NCBI GenBank assembly: GCA_027422505.1
Contig: JAPQWV010000005.1
Span: 16,138,501-16,202,500, forward strand
Direction: 5' to 3'
Source: Craterostigma plantagineum
Taxonomy: Eukaryota > Streptophyta > Magnoliopsida > Lamiales > Linderniaceae
Length of the DNA: 64,000 nt
The position numbers were made by a program, and so were the translations under genes. Under the pieces are notes generated by a model that was not told where the DNA came from, searched no databases, and was given only the letters and a program-made list of their open reading frames with translations. Positions 22,421 to 33,493 of the stretch are shown piece by piece (the stretch's first letter is position 1; the number at the start of each line of letters is the position of its first letter).

Positions 22421-24469
22421 TGAGCGTGTTAGGATTTGGATAAAATTTGGACTGAATTCTGATTTGTCGATTATGTTTTTCTTCAATTCTCGCGCGCTGT
22501 TCTTCGATAGGATTAGTACTGTTTCTTCATGGATATGATTTGCTGTTTCTAGGTCTCGATCAACTGTTTTAGACTAGTCTGAGCTGAACTTTGATTGATC
22601 GAAACGTGTTTTTGAGTGAATTTAGAAGATTTAAGTCAATATGCTCGTCGAACTGTTCTTCGTAAGCTCGGTCTGATTTTACATGATTCGATGTGTTTTG
22701 CCGGTTTTGTTGATCGTTTGTGTGTTTCTCGTTGATCTGAGCTCATTTCTGATCGATAGAACCAATTTTTCTGCGAATATTGAAGATCGATTGAATTTGT
22801 GTTCTTCGCACTGTTCTTCAGATTTTTAAAAAATCGAATTGATTTTGCTTTGATTGTGTTAAATCGATTGTTTGTTCTTGTTAAATGCTTGATTTCGATC
22901 ATTAACCCGGAGTGAATTCGAACAATTTCGTGTTTGGATCGAGATTTCGTGTGTTTTTCGCTTGCGTCTGTTACTGCGATTTCTTCCCTGTCCATCACCT
23001 TCATCAGCGAAGAAAAAATTCTGTTCAACGCTCGAGAAATCGAGTCAACGCGAGAAATTTGTTTTCGCTCGCAAAATCCGTTCGAGAATCTCGTTTTCGA
23101 TCGAAAAACTCACGTCTAGAGTTGTTTACGATCGAAAATCGTCTGAAACTTTTCGATTGTGAAAGTTACAGTATTCATCTTCTTCGCATTAGCATATAGA
23201 GACATATACGCACTAACTATCGAAAAAAAAATTAGCTAGTGAAAACATTACTGCACATGATCGAAAATCCTATATCATCGAGAAACAAACATTCGAAACA
23301 GTACCTCATCGAGGAAAAACAGTAAGCAATAGAATTTTCTGAGTTTTGATAACACCAATCGAAAATCCCCTTTGAGTATTCTTCGTGAAATTTCGAGAAA
23401 TTTGACCGATTTCGTTGATTATGTGTTAAATTGACTGCTCGAATATGTTAATCTTCTCATTTCGAATCATAACCCAGGCTGAATTTGAACAATTTTGGTT
23501 TTTGATTGATTCTCGATTTATTTTCTTCCGTGAATGTGTTCGTGAGTCTCTTTCGTGAAATCAGCTCGTGAAATAGCTTCGTAATTGTTTTTGAGTTGCT
23601 GATACAATTTCTTTCGGTCGAAAAACTCCAAGAATTGTTTACAATCGAAAAGTGGTTTGGAAATTCTTATCGATCGAGAAATCTGAAGTTTCATCTTCTT
23701 CGTGTCGCTGATAGATACATCAATACATACAATTGCAGGCCAAATTACATTTCGAGTCCCAGAAATATTATTTCATTCCCTGCTATTACATTGTGGTTCC
23801 AAATAGTTTTCAATTAAGTCCTGAAAGTTCTGATCTAGTCCAAAATTTTCAATTTAACCCCAGAACTTTCAATTTCATCGAATTCTCACTCATTTACGTT
23901 CGCAAATTATTGTTTAGCTGTTTTTACAGGTTTGTCGTCGCAAAACTGTTTGTCGTCGCAAAACTAGTTTTCGCTCGCAAAACCTTTTGCGATCGAAAAA
24001 TTTGATTTTAAAGGTTTAAATATTAAAATCTCAAAACGACGTTTTATCAAATCGCAAAACTTTTACGATCGTAAAACTATACGTAACTGTTTGAAATCCA
24101 AAACTATTTTTTAAAAAACAGTACCTCGTCGAAAAACTTAACAATCGAAAACAGTGCTCTACATCTTCACTCGAAAAACTTTACTCGAGAATTATTTTCG
24201 ATCGAAAACAGTGGCTTATTTTGACATAAAAAAAAACTTAATAAAATATTTTTCGATCGAAAACAGTAACCTTCAATTGGCACATTATAGAAAAAGCTTT
24301 TGGAATATACTATTAAATTTTTAATCAAATCTTATAAACCAAAACCTTTTCGAAACTGAAAATTTTAAAAGCCAAATATTTTAATCAGTATTAAAAAAAA
24401 AAAATCCAAATCACAAAACACGTCAACGATCCAAATATCCAACCAAAATTTAGACTACAATAAAACATC
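22421..24469 (+). other. Leader of element D, palindrome-rich, no gene
   Basis: This is about 2 kb without coding potential. Exact TTTCGATCGAAA occurs at 23095, 24196 and 24251, with many near-matches (CGATCGAAAA, CTCGAGAA). Short ORFs here look random. Confidence 0.6.
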
Positions 24470-24846
24470 ATGGATCCAAATATAAAGATATTACAAGACC
24501 AAGTAACAATCAATTTTAATTCGGCAGTGAGACATTATGAAAAATATAAGAATGAACTTGAAAATGTTAGAACACTCGAGGCTAAGATAGAAACGTTAGA
24601 AATTAAGTTAAGGAACTTAGCAAAAATTCTGATGTAGTCCAAGTAGAGGAAAATCAGGAGGCATGTAGAGCTACAAATTCCATTGAAGAATGCAAAGTCA
24701 AACGAGAGTTAGAATTAAGACTAGCTAGTGCTCTCGATATGATCTCTAGTCTTGAATCTAAGCTAGAAAGTTCTGAATCTAACCTTAGGAGTTCTAGTGC
24801 GAAAATAGATGAACTAATTAAGAGCTCAAATCTTAGCGAGGCTAAG
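24470..24846 (+). pseudogene. Element D gag-tail coiled-coil protein, 5' part only
   Basis: It opens with MDPNIKILQDQV and a Glu/Lys/Leu-rich helix. A frameshift near 24617 gives a stop at 24633-24635. The next frame continues with ELRLASALDMISSLESKLES and KIDELIKSS. That part resembles the F protein (KIISLETKLEDSENRVCEM) and the C-terminal gag tails of A, B and E. The usual UBN2 and CCHC parts are absent upstream. It is cut at 24846 by the LTR of E. The likely role is a self-associating gag-derived protein of a non-autonomous element. Confidence 0.62.
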
Positions 24847-25159
24847 TGTTAGGAATATTTTGTAGCATCCTTTAATTTATGTAATCTTGGGTTAATATGT
24901 GTTTATTTAGTGGGTTGTAGTAGTTTGGGGTGACTTAGAATATTAGTAAGAGTTTGGGACCGGGCTTTAATATACCAAATACTTGTCGTATATAAAGCCC
25001 CAACTTACCCTAATTAGGGTTTTATCAAAAGAAATCAAAAGGTAAGCTACCTTGTGCTTTTCCATAGAAATACACACTAGCACGCACTCAAGGTGTTCTT
25101 CACGGTTTACACATTAAATCTTTTCTTTTGATCCTTGTTTGGTAATAAGAGGGCCAACA
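24847..25159 (+). repeat. 5' LTR of element E (313 bp)
   Basis: It starts TGTTAGGAATATTTTG and ends AGGGCCAACA, with a TATA-like GTATATAAAGCCC near 24989. It matches the element A LTR in reverse orientation. Confidence 0.92.
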
Positions 25160-25161
25160 AG

Positions 25162-25173
25162 TGGTATCAGAGC
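25162..25173 (+). promoter_or_regulatory. Primer-binding site of element E
   Basis: TGGTATCAGAGC lies two bases after the 5' LTR. Confidence 0.9.
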
Positions 25174-25974
25174 CTAACGTGGATCAATATCTTCGATTTG
25201 AATCCAGTTTTGTTCGATTTCGACGTGATTTGAAGAAACTTATTGCTTGAAAACTCATTTTCGATTTCTACAATGTTTTTAGGTGTTTTCAAGTCGTTTT
25301 CTGTGATTTCTTTCCCTTAAGACGTTAGAAAACTGATAATGAGCACATTTATGGTCTTTCACGTCGATTTCAGTCAAGTTTGAGTAGGATTTGAGCTAGA
25401 ACGAGTCCGAAAAAATGGTTTTTACTGAACTGTTCATCACTTTCGAGTAACGGATAGAACAGTACCATCGAGTATGAAGGTTTCGACCGAAACCCACAGT
25501 GAGAAGTTTCGATCGATTTGAGTTTCGGCGAATTATGTGCTAATTTCATAGTTTCGCCCGATACATTGCTCAGCGAAAGTCCAATCCATAATCGCCCGAA
25601 AGACTACAGTACCAAATCACTAGTTTCGGCCGATACATTTCTCGGCGAAACTGCAATTCGCATTAACTGTTTTCGCCCGATTTGCCAAACCCAATTTTAG
25701 TCAATCGAAACGAAATCCTTTTGGACCAAATTCGCCCAAAACCTTCTCGTTTCTATCGATCGAAACAATATATTCAATCGAAATCGCTCTTTCGATCGAA
25801 ACTAATCGTGTCAAAACTCTTTCGCCCGATTCTCATTCTGTTACCAGATTTAAGCCTTTGTGATCTATTCTGTACGATTGACACTTTCGCCTGATTCTAA
25901 AACTCTAAATTCAATTTCAATTGCCCGATTCTCAACACTTAGGACCAATCGCCGAGCTTGCCTCTATATAAAAT
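25174..25974 (+). other. Leader of element E, left part
   Basis: This is noncoding. It contains TTTCGATCGAAA at 25790 and several TTTCGCC(C)GA motifs, as in the leader of A but without the 72-bp tandem expansion. AAAAT at 25970-25974 is the target duplication of B. The leader continues at 41233-41482. Confidence 0.75.
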
Positions 25975-26324
25975 TGTTAGGTCCTACGATTAACAACTCT
26001 ATGATCATAGGCATGAATTCTAAGTAATTCGATGATAACGATTGACATTAAGATTCGATCGAAAAACTCTAATGAAGAACGAGAGAGAGAATTCGAGTAG
26101 AGTGAGAAAGTTACTGTTGTTTCTCTCTCTAGAAATTGAATTGCAAGCCTTTCGGATCAATTTTCAAAACTTTCTCTATTAAGCTCAATGTGTACAAACG
26201 TATTTATACCAAACAAACTTGGTATAAATAACAAACAAGTCCTAACTAAGGACAACTATACAAAACGCCCCTAATTACAAGGACAACTAATGAAACAAGC
26301 ACAATTCTAAAAGTATACTCTACA
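25975..26324 (-). repeat. 3' LTR of element B (350 bp)
   Basis: On the plus strand it starts TGTTAGGTCC and ends TACTCTACA. The minus-strand AAAGGGGAGAT just inside is the polypurine tract. It is nearly identical to 40881-41232. Confidence 0.94.
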
Positions 26325-29300
26325 ATCTCCCCTTTGTGCTTGATTGCGTCTCCGCGCTATTTGTCCTCGTCGGGCATAATACGATATGCGCAAGCCCAGC
26401 GCATGCTCATAATCCCTTATCGTCTCCCTAAGTTTCAGACGCTCTTCGATGTCATCTAGCAATTCCATCAGGAGCGGCTGTTCTCTCACGAACCTGCTGA
26501 TCCTCAGCATAGTATCTCGGTTGATTTCTTCCAATCTCTGTCTTCAGCATCAACCTAGTCTTCTGTGCAATTGGATTGTTGTAGGTGATGCCTATGACTG
26601 AGCTAATGTGCACATGATTGCTTGGAAGCCCTTCGATTCAGGTCCTTTGTTGAGCACGGCCATGTTAACATTCTTCATGTTGCTCTCCAGAGCCATCTGA
26701 AGGTCGTGTGCGGCGAAGTACTTGACTTGGCGCATCATGAACCGGTAGAGCCCTTCGAGGCCTTCTTTCTTGATGAAGCCTTGAGGACCTTTGTACTTTT
26801 CCACGTACAGCTTGTAGAGGTTGTACACCTCATCAGCAGGTATGTACGGTAGGTCACTCTCGCTTAGTTCCTCTCGGGTTCTATCCACTCGCTCAATGAC
26901 GTAGTGTGGTGTTGGAAGTCCTCCTTTTGCAGACGCTGAGGAGTTGGCATATTGGGGAGAGACTCTTATAATGGTTCTTGGCTTGTTCTTTAGTCATCCC
27001 CAGCCTTACATTTGGTCCTGGTCAGCATCCATAGATATGTCATCCTCTTCTGCTGATCCCAGTGAGAGATCCCACTTAGCTCGAATTCATTCGGCTTCTT
27101 GACCCTGTCCGGTGACCTCCAGATGTGTTCACGAACTTCTTCAAGGAAGGGGATTTCGATTCGAATATTTTCCCACGGCGTGTCGACCCGAACGATCCCT
27201 GGCATTTGCCTTGTGGGGGAAGCCGCTCGTTGTGCGATCAACTCTGATAGCCTTGGGATGTCTCGTTGGTAGGCTTCACCTTCCCGAAGTTCGTCGTCTT
27301 CTATGATTACGAGGTCCACGGATGCCTGTTGTAGAAAATGCCGAACGTCCTGAAGCCGTTGTCTTTGATGCTCCTCAGGCATGGAATGGGTCATCCACTG
27401 TCCTTCGAAGATGTATCTGTCTAGAACTTTTTGTGGATTGACGCCATGTCCTGATGGTCCCGGTTGGTCTGGAGCGACTGAGGGAGTAGCTTGGACAGCT
27501 GCTAGGGCTACAAGCATTGCAGCACTTGCATCTTCTTCCGGAAGCAAGGGGCTTGAGTAGATCGGTGATGTGGATGGGGTTGATGGAGGCGTTCGTAGGT
27601 TAAAGGTTGGTGGGTCGATATGGGTTAGGGTGGCGGTGCGGTGCGTGGTGTGGGTGGTTTGTGTTTGGGTTTGGGTTTGGGTTTCACCTGCTCCAGCGCT
27701 TGTTTGTGTAGCGCCCGGGCCTTGTCCTTGGCCACTTGTAGATGTCCTTAGCATCTTCTCCCCCTCATGAGGATCCTGATCGTCAGGGTCGTCATGTCGG
27801 CGTCTTGAGCGGGAGCCTTGGCCTCGGCAAGTGTCAGTAGGTGGCTTAGGATGATCCACCAATCGCCTGTAAAGAGACTCTTCTTGAGGCGACCGGTTGG
27901 AGAGGCCGATCAGTCGGGCGAGTAGAATGTCGTGGAGCTCGGTTATGGGTATGGTGTATGGGTTGATGAGGATGGATGAATTAGCTAAAGGGTCGGTGGG
28001 TGTGGGTTGTGGAGGTGTGAGGGTGGGTTGTGACGAGGTGCCTTCGGAGACAGATGCTTTCCCGGTGTCTCTGCGGGATGTCTCTATGGCAGTATACACT
28101 CTCTCCATTATTTTGTCTTCAATCGATTGAACAGCAGCGGAGAGAGCGGCTTGGAATTGCTCGTTCGTCACAAACGGTGCGGACGCCTCCTTGGATAGAC
28201 TAGAACGACTGATGTCGCCTGTTATCAACCCTTGAGTAGACACCGACTCTTCGGGTTGGCTCACAGTCACTTGAGGTTGTGACTGTATGAGACTTCCACC
28301 CAATCCTGGAGTCGAATCTTGAAGATTCGGCTCTATGGGTGTTATGGCAGGCTCGGGTTGCGCCTGCGAACCAGACACCGGTGGATTCGGTTGCGGCTCA
28401 AGATTGAGCGAAGAAGTGCCAGCAACACTTGAAGAAGTGGGCAGTGTGGTATCTGGTGTGATGGTAACGGCGGGGAAGAGGGACTCCATTTGTATGCTAA
28501 GTCGTCTGGGAGTCCGTCTTATCAGGCTAATCTCCTCATCGGACTCCGTATTGGATGGGGTAGATGTGTGAGGAGCGGGGTCACGTTCAACATCTCCTAG
28601 AGCCTGATCCGTCACCAGTGGAAGTGAGCTGTGCCCCATTTCAGCCTCGGGCTGTGCTTCTTGTTGAAGAACCTCCTCAATGGTTTCTTCGGGCACGCCT
28701 ACATGTATGGGCACTTCCACTTGAAGCGTTTCTATTGGAGCCTCTTGTTCCAACTCAGCAGCCACAACATCTATCAAAGTGGCATCATCATCAGGAATTT
28801 GTTCGTCCTGAGTTGGAGGCTCATGCTCGAGCTCCAGGGCCACTTCACCAATCAACATGGCCTCTGGGCTTTGGTGTTGTTGCGGTTGGGGAAGGCTAAT
28901 TCCAAGATCTGCCGGGGGCCCTCTAATCATCTCCTCGGTGAGGTTATTTTCCCGGCAGTAAGTTCGGTACACGTCTCCCTGGAGTCGGCGAGACGTAGCA
29001 GGTGGAGTGGAATGGGCATGGAAGGCTGAGTTAGGTCTACCGGCCTTGGGTTGTGGAAGAACTTGAGCCTTGGTGGCTGATAGTTTCCTCCCGGAGGCAG
29101 ACGAGGAATGTTCTGTGCGTACATCTCCATGTGTTGGCGGATGATGACGGAGAACCATCTCGCGTATGACACTTTCTTGGACCGTTTGTTCTCCGTTTGT
29201 CTGATCTGTTCTGCGAGGTCATTTCAGATCAGCTGGGCGAAATCGTAATTCCGCGAGAACACGACTCCGTGAAAAATCCGGAGGATGTGGCCGTTGCCCT

Positions 29301-29793
29301 TGTCGAAGCCGGCGTGCTTCGGGGATAGACACTTGTTCACGATCCCGAACAGTGTCTTCCACGGGTGAGGGATACCGTTGCTCTGTACCTGAGCGAGCTT
29401 GGTGAGCGGCATACGGTACCCCATTTGGAGGAAATCAATCACCAGTTCTTCATCTGATGGGAGGGGGTCATAGTTTTGGCTGTGAGGGAGGTGAAGTAGA
29501 GCTCTGAACTCGTTCTTGCTCATGCTGATTTGCCTTGTCCCTACAACCGTCGTGAAATGGTATGCCCCGTCCAAAACTATGCCCTTGATCATTCCCCACA
29601 ACTGCTGGAGGTAGACCATTGGCACTGATGCCGTCACAGTTAGTGCGTGCCATAGTGGATGGCCTTGCAGGATAGACACGATTATATCATCTGGACACCG
29701 GAAGGTGGTCAGGTCTAGTTGGTAGTTCGTGTCGTGGACGTTGAGGTATAATGACTTCTCGTATATGTGATTATATGTTGGATAGCGATCCAT
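26307..29793 (-). pseudogene. Third ORF of element B, about 1,160 codons, function unknown, broken
   Basis: The start (29793) is MDRYPTYNHIYE, directly after TTTTATTTTTCAG. The N-terminal region has HPLWHALTVTASVPMVYLQQ, PHPWKTLFGIVNKCLSPKHA and RIFHGVVFSRNYDFAQLI. A TGA at 29224-29226 replaces the Trp codon of C, and the same frame continues (YARWFSVIIRQ, NIPRLPPGGNYQPPRLKFF) to a frameshift near 28985. A long open part then runs to 26990 with a Glu-rich segment, a Pro/Ser/Thr-rich linker and a conserved block (DRYIFEGQWMTHSMP, MTYLWMLT). The tail (26888-26592, 26534-26307) has RQVKYFAAHDLQMALESN and YYARRGQ and crosses the polypurine tract into the LTR. I find no known enzyme motif. Confidence 0.75.
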
Positions 29794-29816
29794 CTGAAAA
29801 ATAAAAGATATAAAAG
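29794..29816 (-). promoter_or_regulatory. Splice-acceptor-like site directly before the third ORF of B
   Basis: The minus strand reads ATATCTTTTATTTTTCAG followed at once by ATGGATCG. Element C has the equivalent TTATCTTTTCAG at the same position. Confidence 0.55.
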
Positions 29817-32800
29817 TTCATTAGTTCATAATTTTGATTTAAGTCAAAAATTGATTTAATTTCATCGAACTATAATGTTGTATTATGTTATGACATGTTT
29901 GATGAATTTTGAATTGAAATCGTGTAGCATGCATATAGGATCCTTGATTTAAAAAAACGTAATGGCATGATTGTAATTTCTAATGAAACATGTAATGCGT
30001 GAAAAGGAGTTCGAAATTTTTCTAAGTGTTGAATCGTGAAAAAGTCACTATTCATGCCGATAAATTTTTCGCTCGAAAATTTTTGTGTCAAATTGATTTC
30101 CTTATACATTGATTTCAATTGCAATAACTCCGTTTAATTTTGCGATCGAGAAAATTCTATTCGCTAATGTTTGCTACAGTGTAAAGGACTTAGAAAAAAA
30201 CTTCTAAGTGTTGAAACTGAAATCGTGAGACTGTAGCCGATCAATTTTATGATCGAGAAAAATTCTGCGTAAATTTACGATTGAGAAATTTTATCTCAGG
30301 TAAATTTACTATCGAGAAATTTTCCTCAATTGAATAAAATTTTTCGATTTGAAATTTGTCGAGCGATAAGTGATTTTCGATCTTAAGTAAAAAAAATTTT
30401 TCGCTGCAATATTTTTCGATCGAGAAATTAGTCAACGAAAGACTAAGTCAACCGTCGAGAAATTTTTCAATCAATTAAATGCTAAGCGGCGAATTTTACG
30501 ATCGAAAAATTAAGCGTTGAAAAATTAATTTTTCTCTGCTAAATTTTTGCGATCGAAATCCAATTAAAACGAAAATTCTATTTTGCGATAGTAAGTTTTG
30601 CGCTCTATAAAATTTGCATCTAAATTGTCTATTCAGTACTTAAGTTTTTCGCTCACAAAAAATCCTAATTAGATTTCTCGATGGTAAATATTTTTTCGGT
30701 CAAAATCTTCTATCTTAGCGACTAAGTCAAAATTTTATCGATCGAGAACTAATTCGACACAAACAGTATCTCAATTGAATCGGAATTCAATTAAGTCTGT
30801 TTGCGATCGACAAAGTTCTTCGATGGCTTTAAACATTCAAATGCTCAGTTTTATCTAAACTCAAATCAGAGTCGAAGATGCAGATTTTCGAAGATTTATA
30901 CTACCAGATTCATAAAGAACATCGAAACTATCTGAAGTGCGGGCATTAACTTCAAATAAAGACTCAAAATCATGCCTAAAACACTGTAAAATAGTATACG
31001 ATTTTCTCAGTTTTGAAGAACAATCGAGAAACTAATATAAATCATGCGAAAAACTACAAAATGCAGATGCTAACGAAGTTAAATCACACGCAAATGTCAA
31101 CAGATTCTCATTTCTACCTTAAACAGACAATTTCGTGTTGAAAATCGAGAGATTTGAACTGTCTGTGAAAGTTTTTCGCGAGAGAAATTTTTACGATTTA
31201 GGGTTGCGTGAGAAAAAGTTTTTCGACTGACACAAAAGTGAACTTTTATTTACTTGCTGTAATTCAATGTTGGGTTTCCGATTTGACGTTTTGCGATTAA
31301 ATGGAACAGGCCCATTACTATTTGCGCTCGAGAAATTTTCGATTCGAAAATTGCTCTTCAATTCAATTTTCTCGATCGCAAATTATCGCGGCTAATCAAA
31401 ATCGTTCCCAACACTGTTTACGATCGAGAAACTTATGATCGCGAATTAATTCTTATATCCAGTTTCTCAATAGTAAGTGCTTCTAAAGATTTCAGATTGA
31501 TCCCTATTCAAATAAAATCACATTTGTAAAGCTCCTCCTTAGAATTAAAATAAATGCAATTAACTCCCTGGATTTTCTGTGTAGTAACATCTTGCTCCCC
31601 TGGCAGAAAAAAACTGTACCACTTAGAGAAAAACGTTAGGAATATTGGGAGCTAATGCACGATTTTTATATTTGCTCCCCCTCAAATAATGCGCAAGAAT
31701 TGACTTAACATGCAAGCATATGAAATCAATTCAAGTCACGAGCATATAACACACAAATTTATTTAATAGGCTCATATACATGGTTCCCAAAAACATGTAT
31801 TGAAGATATTGCGTGAGGGTAAGAGCAATGACAAATTTATCGCATTTAAACAATTCAGTACCAATGCAATCTAAAATTACATTTAGAATGTGCGATAACA
31901 AAAAAAATTCGCATTTATTCAATTCAACGCATATGAAACACAATATTTCATGTCAGAATGTGCGAAAGTTTTTGTTTTTTTTTATGTATATTACTAATAT
32001 TATAGTATGGGGTCAGATTATTTTGCTTTGATCAATCGTCCCACCTAAAATTTTACGAGACATTTGAAAGATGAAAATGCCGTCAAGTCATATCGTCAAA
32101 CTTTTAGTCCTAAGTTCATAGACTGGTCCATTTCGACAATTCTCACTAGGTTCGCTCTTGCACTCAAATACTTGTGATTTTTTTTATTATTATATTTATA
32201 TCACTCAAGTCAACACAAGCAATTATAAGTCAATTTACCTGTGATCAAGGCATTTTTTGATCATTTCACCTAAGCGAGAGACCGTCGATTGGAATCAAAG
32301 GGTTTTAAGGGTTATAGTTTGGCTAGGACTTAGAAGGGAAGGAATTTGGAGGAAAGTGAGCTTATCTCCTTGCCATCTTCCATTTCTACGTCCGTCTCCC
32401 CTTTTTTTTCGTCTTTCTTCTTTTCAATCTTTTCTCCCTCTTTTTCTTTTAAGAACTATCCCTTTTTATGCTATGCTCAAGCTGAAGCTCCGCTTCTCCA
32501 CGAGGCTATAGGAGATTATCGTAGGCGAAGTTCTTCTTGTTGGTTCTCGGGCCGATACCGTGCTCCTCTTCTCTTTATCCCTAGAGAGGTTTCAGAGATT
32601 ATCTTTTTTTTTTGGAAAAGTTCACAGTTATGGAATTCGTACCCAAGACTGCGCTCCTCTTCTCGTTTCCCGATATAAGACCGGATTATCGTTGGAGAAG
32701 TTCACTTCGTGGTGCTCCTCTTTCCAGTCGTTCTGACGAGCGTACGAGATTATCGACGGAGAAGTTTACAGCAGGGTCAATGCCACCTTCTAAGAGATAG

Positions 32801-33493
32801 TCGGAAGGCAGGTTCCTTTGGTCTGATTTTTGCGCGTTGAGCAATGCCTTCTTTTGTCATCATCCTCTTTATTTTCTCCCCCTCATTTTCTTGTTTGAAC
32901 AACCATCCGAAGAGTATAGAATACGGTTGAAGGCTGGGAATGGGATTCTAATGAAGAGAAGGACATCGGAGAAGGCTCAAAGTGGATAACAAAGGGCTAA
33001 CTTGAGGGAAAAAAAATTTTATAAGGCCGAATGAGGAATAACCTAAGCGCCCTTATCATTTTCCTAACGATCTAAGGCAAGGTGAGTATGAAGCCAAGAA
33101 TCACTGGTTAAGACAAGTAATTTATGTATGACTCACTCTAGAAATAGATCCAAAGAAAGAAAAAAAAAACAAGGCTTGAATCCTCACTTATATATAGTAG
33201 CTTTCTGTCTAGTGGAGCAACCTAATGACCTTTAGACACAAGAATGCGACATAGACTGACAAAATTAAGCAATTAAATCGATCGCTAGTCGGGGCAAAAT
33301 TCTAAGTGACTTTAGATCGAAGCATCCTAAAGGATTTCGTCATTCCCCTAATATTATAAGTATATGTATATATTTAAATAATTTTTTTTTAATTTTTTTT
33401 ATTATTTATTATTATCAGCAGGATATGGCAAATGAGCATAGAAACACATAGAATAGAGTAAGTGATAGCGCAGAAGATTAGGTGATGCACATA
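29817..33493 (-). other. Spacer of element B between pol and the third ORF
   Basis: This is 3.7 kb with no supported gene. Positions 30050-31470 are rich in CGATCGAGAAA-type palindromes and parallel element C up to about 30770. CTCCCCCTC blocks, like extra purine tracts, occur at about 31676 and 32876. Positions 32510-32785 hold diverged repeats containing GAGATTATCG, GAGAAGTTCAC and GCTCCTCTTC. Plus-strand ORFs in this Ser/Phe-rich low-complexity stretch (32257-32800) have no family resemblance. Confidence 0.6.

Larger units (their letters stand above)
22047..24846 (+). mobile_element. LTR element D (5' part), inserted in C and interrupted by E
   Basis: The 5' LTR is at 22047-22406 and the PBS at 22409, followed by a 2-kb noncoding leader and the start of a coiled-coil ORF cut at 24846 by the LTR of E. 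The LTR opening (TGTTGGAACTATTTTATTGT) and the ORF both resemble element F, so D and F are relatives. The remainder lies to the right of the window. Confidence 0.82.

Noticed and set aside
24470..24846. A host coiled-coil gene
   Set aside because: Homology to the F protein and its place after the LTR, PBS and leader of D show it is a gag-tail ORF.
26622..29029. Plus-strand ORFs opposite the third ORF of B
   Set aside because: Antisense shadows; homology with C and G is on the minus strand only.
32257..32800. Overlapping plus-strand ORFs rich in Phe and Ser
   Set aside because: Low-complexity pyrimidine-rich DNA in the spacer of B, opposite to the element's direction, with no recognisable domain.
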